64,000 nt of DNA from Alkalihalobacillus sp. LMS6 (GTDB lineage: Bacteria; Bacillota; Bacilli; Bacillales; Bacillaceae_D): contig NZ_CP093302.1 in NCBI RefSeq assembly GCF_024362765.1, positions 1,456,001 through 1,520,000 of the forward strand, given 5' to 3'. The position numbers and the translations under genes are program-made. The notes under the pieces are model-generated. The model searched no databases and was not told the origin of the DNA. It worked only from the letters and a program-made list of their open reading frames with translations. Shown here piece by piece: positions 62,301 to 64,000 of the stretch; positions within the stretch are counted from its first letter, which is position 1; every line of letters begins with the position of its first letter.

Positions 62301-63088
62301 TGAGTGTTTGGTTTGGTATCCTGGTTATCGCGTGCACCATGTTGTATGTGCTGCAGAAATTAACGTTAGCAGGAGCTGTAACTGCGTTTATCATTGGAGG
62401 GGCAACTGTAGTAGGAGTGGGTCCTGCTGGTTTACTCCTTTTTGCGGTGTTTTTTGGTAGCTCCATTCTTTTAGGAAAAGTAAAAGGTGCCGCTGTAGAC
62501 GAAGAGGTCGTTGAGAAGCATGGAAAACGCGACGCTTTTCAAGTGTTTGCGAATGGAGGCTATGCCGGACTTTGTTCATTGCTCCTAGTCTTTTTTCCCT
62601 CATTAGCAACGATTCTTGTAGCAGGTTTTGTAGGCAGCTTGTCAGCGGCAATTGCTGATACATGGGCCTCAGAGATAGGGAAGTTAAGTCAAGATAAACC
62701 AATTGATGTTCTAACGCGAAAGAAAGTAGAAAAAGGCGTATCAGGCGGTGTGACAGGGCTTGGAATGGCTGCAGCATTTGCAGGGAGCTTTGTATTAGCA
62801 GGTGTGGCAATTTTAATTTGGTGGAACGAAACAAGTGTAAGTTACGTGTGGTTATTCTTTTTTATTTTCATTGGTTTCGTTGCGAATTTATTGGACAGCA
62901 TTTTAGGATCAACGTTACAAGCATTATATAAATGCCCTACCTGCGGGATCCACACAGAAAAATTGCATCACTGTGTAAAGACGGTTAAAATCAGAGGGTT
63001 TTCAGTTGTCACAAATGATGTTGTTAATTTATGCTGTACAGGAGCAGGTGCGCTAATGGGAGTAATAGGTGCCGTTATCTTTTTTTAA
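62297..63088 (+). CDS. DUF92 integral membrane protein
   Basis: A 263-residue protein with about six membrane helices of the DUF92/TIGR00297 family, which includes plant phytyl-phosphate kinase VTE6; bacterial members are uncharacterised. Conserved sequence: SSILLGKVK, KRDAFQVFANGG, AAIADTWASEIG, GVSGGVTGLG and NLLDSILGSTLQ. A CPTCGIHTEKLHHC zinc-like knuckle lies near residue 213. It is translationally coupled to yqgN. A polyprenol or lipid phosphate substrate is possible (inference). Confidence 0.85.
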   Translation: MMSVWFGILVIACTMLYVLQKLTLAGAVTAFIIGGATVVGVGPAGLLLFAVFFGSSILLGKVKGAAVDEEVVEKHGKRDAFQVFANGGYAGLCSLLLVFFPSLATILVAGFVGSLSAAIADTWASEIGKLSQDKPIDVLTRKKVEKGVSGGVTGLGMAAAFAGSFVLAGVAILIWWNETSVSYVWLFFFIFIGFVANLLDSILGSTLQALYKCPTCGIHTEKLHHCVKTVKIRGFSVVTNDVVNLCCTGAGALMGVIGAVIFF

Positions 63089-63103
63089 AGGAGAACGAGA
63101 TTC

Positions 63104-64000
63104 ATGGAACGTTATTCAAGACAGTTACTGTTTAATGGAATCGGTGAAGAAGGTCAAGCGAAACTTTTACATAGCAAGGTACTAATTGTAGGTTTAGGCG
63201 CACTTGGAACGGTGATTGCCAATCACTTGGCGCGTGCAGGTGTTGGCTCTTTACGATTAGTAGACCGGGATTTTGTGGAGATGAGTAATTTACAGCGGCA
63301 GATGCTGTTTACGGAAGAAGATGCAAAGCAACTTGTGCCAAAAGCAGTTGCGGCCAAGCAAGCGTTAGAAAAAGTCAACTCTGAAATTGAAATAGAAGCA
63401 ATTGTTGAGAACGTGTCTGTCGATAATATTGATCGATTAATGGAAGAGGTTGACGTTGTTTTAGATGGAACGGATAACTTTGAAACGCGCTTTTTGTTAA
63501 ATGATGCATGTTTTAAAGCGGGAATACCGTTTAGCTATGGGGGCGCCGTACAGACGAGAGGGATGGGTGCGTTCTTTATTCCCGGAGAAACCCCGTGCCT
63601 TCGCTGCTTTATCGAGAGCGGAAGCGCTACAGGTGACACGTGTGATACTGTTGGCGTGCTAGCCCCAATTATTGATATTGTTGCTTCTTTACAAGTAATT
63701 GAGGCAATGAAGTATCTTGTAGGTGCGAAAGATAAACAGCGAAAAACATTAGAATCCTTTGACATTTGGTCAAATACGCAGCAAAAGATAAAGTTTGCAG
63801 GTAAGCGTGCTGATTGTCCAACCTGTATAAAAGAAGAATTCCCAGCACTAAATGAACGTTCTAAATCAGAGACAACGTTATGTGGTCGTCAGTCTATTCA
63901 AATTACGGCTTCGGCACCTTTTGATTTAAAACAAATGAGCAAAAAGCTACAACAGGTGGCTCAAGTGAAAGAAACACCGTTTTTAATTCGAGCAATGGTA
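63104..64000 (+). CDS. ThiF/MoeB/HesA-type adenylyltransferase (E1-like), 3' end outside window
   Basis: An enzyme that adenylates the C-terminal Gly of a sulfur carrier (ThiS, MoaD or similar). The 299 visible codons show MERYSRQLLFNGIGEEGQ, the Rossmann loop VLIVGLGALGTVIANHL, Arg in NLQRQMLF, DGTDNFETRFLLND, the catalytic Cys in TCDTVGVLAP and two zinc-binding CxxC pairs (CLRC and CPTC). ATG 63104 follows AAAGGAGA. The frame is open to the last base. MoeB and ThiF cannot be separated here; the extra tail after the zinc site suggests a longer form. Confidence 0.9.
   Translation, partial: MERYSRQLLFNGIGEEGQAKLLHSKVLIVGLGALGTVIANHLARAGVGSLRLVDRDFVEMSNLQRQMLFTEEDAKQLVPKAVAAKQALEKVNSEIEIEAIVENVSVDNIDRLMEEVDVVLDGTDNFETRFLLNDACFKAGIPFSYGGAVQTRGMGAFFIPGETPCLRCFIESGSATGDTCDTVGVLAPIIDIVASLQVIEAMKYLVGAKDKQRKTLESFDIWSNTQQKIKFAGKRADCPTCIKEEFPALNERSKSETTLCGRQSIQITASAPFDLKQMSKKLQQVAQVKETPFLIRAMV

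Noticed and set aside
1-64000. Mobile element, prophage, CRISPR or defence island
   Set aside because: No transposase, integrase, repeat array or known defence gene; base and codon use look even across the window.

Overview
The window reads as chromosomal core sequence of an endospore-forming, low-GC Gram-positive rod of the Bacillaceae. Gene content and order follow the Bacillus subtilis yqe/yqf/yqg region (gpr-lepA-hemW-hrcA-grpE-dnaK-dnaJ ... pbpA-rpmG-yqgN). The deviations (deoC after mtaB, two NptA-type transporters, two NfeD proteins, extra unknown genes) suggest a relative such as the alkaliphilic Bacillus groups; that placement is inference from memory of synteny, not a search. There is no insertion sequence, prophage, CRISPR array or rRNA operon, and nearly every reading frame is an ordinary housekeeping gene.

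Layout. 1-4118: end of the spore protease gene gpr, a DUF3679 gene, lepA and hemW. 4141-12226: CIRCE-controlled heat-shock operon hrcA-grpE-dnaK, then dnaJ, prmA, rsmE, mtaB. 12336-15778: deoC, a minus-strand aldo/keto reductase and Na/Pi transporter, rpsU, yqeY. 15874-18936: sigma-W-type promoter driving nfeD-floA-yqfB (membrane stress). 19065-25894: yqfC-yqfD-phoH-pgpH-ybeY-dgkA-cdd-era. 26013-31766: yqzL-recO, a T-box and glyQS, then ccpN and its partner yqfL. 32008-35451: yqxD-dnaG-rpoD. 35705-42957: cccA, trmK, a Nif3-family gene, ispH, a CarD-like gene, yqfQ, cshB, nfo, yqfT. 43133-47618: an orphan sensor kinase, a lytic transglycosylase, and a zinc module (Zur box, znuC-znuB-zur, DUF1540 protein). 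47641-54129: yqfW, yqfX-like, ispG, a LysM protein, a DUF1002 protein, a second NfeD protein and a second Na/Pi transporter with a PhoU tail. 54232-54664: five tRNA genes (Asn, Met, His, Ile2, Ser). 54710-64000: sodA, a small ORF, an MFS protein, a 6S-like RNA, pbpA, two minus-strand membrane-anchored proteins, unknown genes, L33, yqgN, a DUF92 protein and a ThiF/MoeB-type E1 enzyme cut by the window end.

How the parts work together. Themes are protein folding (HrcA/GrpE/DnaK/DnaJ), translation quality and RNA modification (LepA, PrmA, RsmE, MtaB, TrmK, YbeY, Era), transcription and replication initiation (DnaG, SigA), isoprenoid synthesis (IspH, IspG), carbon flux (CcpN, YqfL), zinc homeostasis (ZnuCB, Zur) and envelope integrity (NfeD/FloA, PBP, transglycosylase). 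Regulatory DNA is unusually readable: CIRCE, Zur box, T-box, three sigma-W/ECF-like promoters, a sigma-K-like and a sigma-B-like promoter, and many bidirectional terminators.

The most unusual points are ccpN, which has no ATG, GTG or TTG in frame at its conserved N-terminus and whose ribosome binding site is placed in front of an ATC codon; a promoter-RNA-terminator unit resembling 6S RNA upstream of pbpA; a repeated sigma-W-type promoter in front of both NfeD loci; and a six-codon minicistron that overlaps the yqxD start. I did not find a clearly new multi-gene system.
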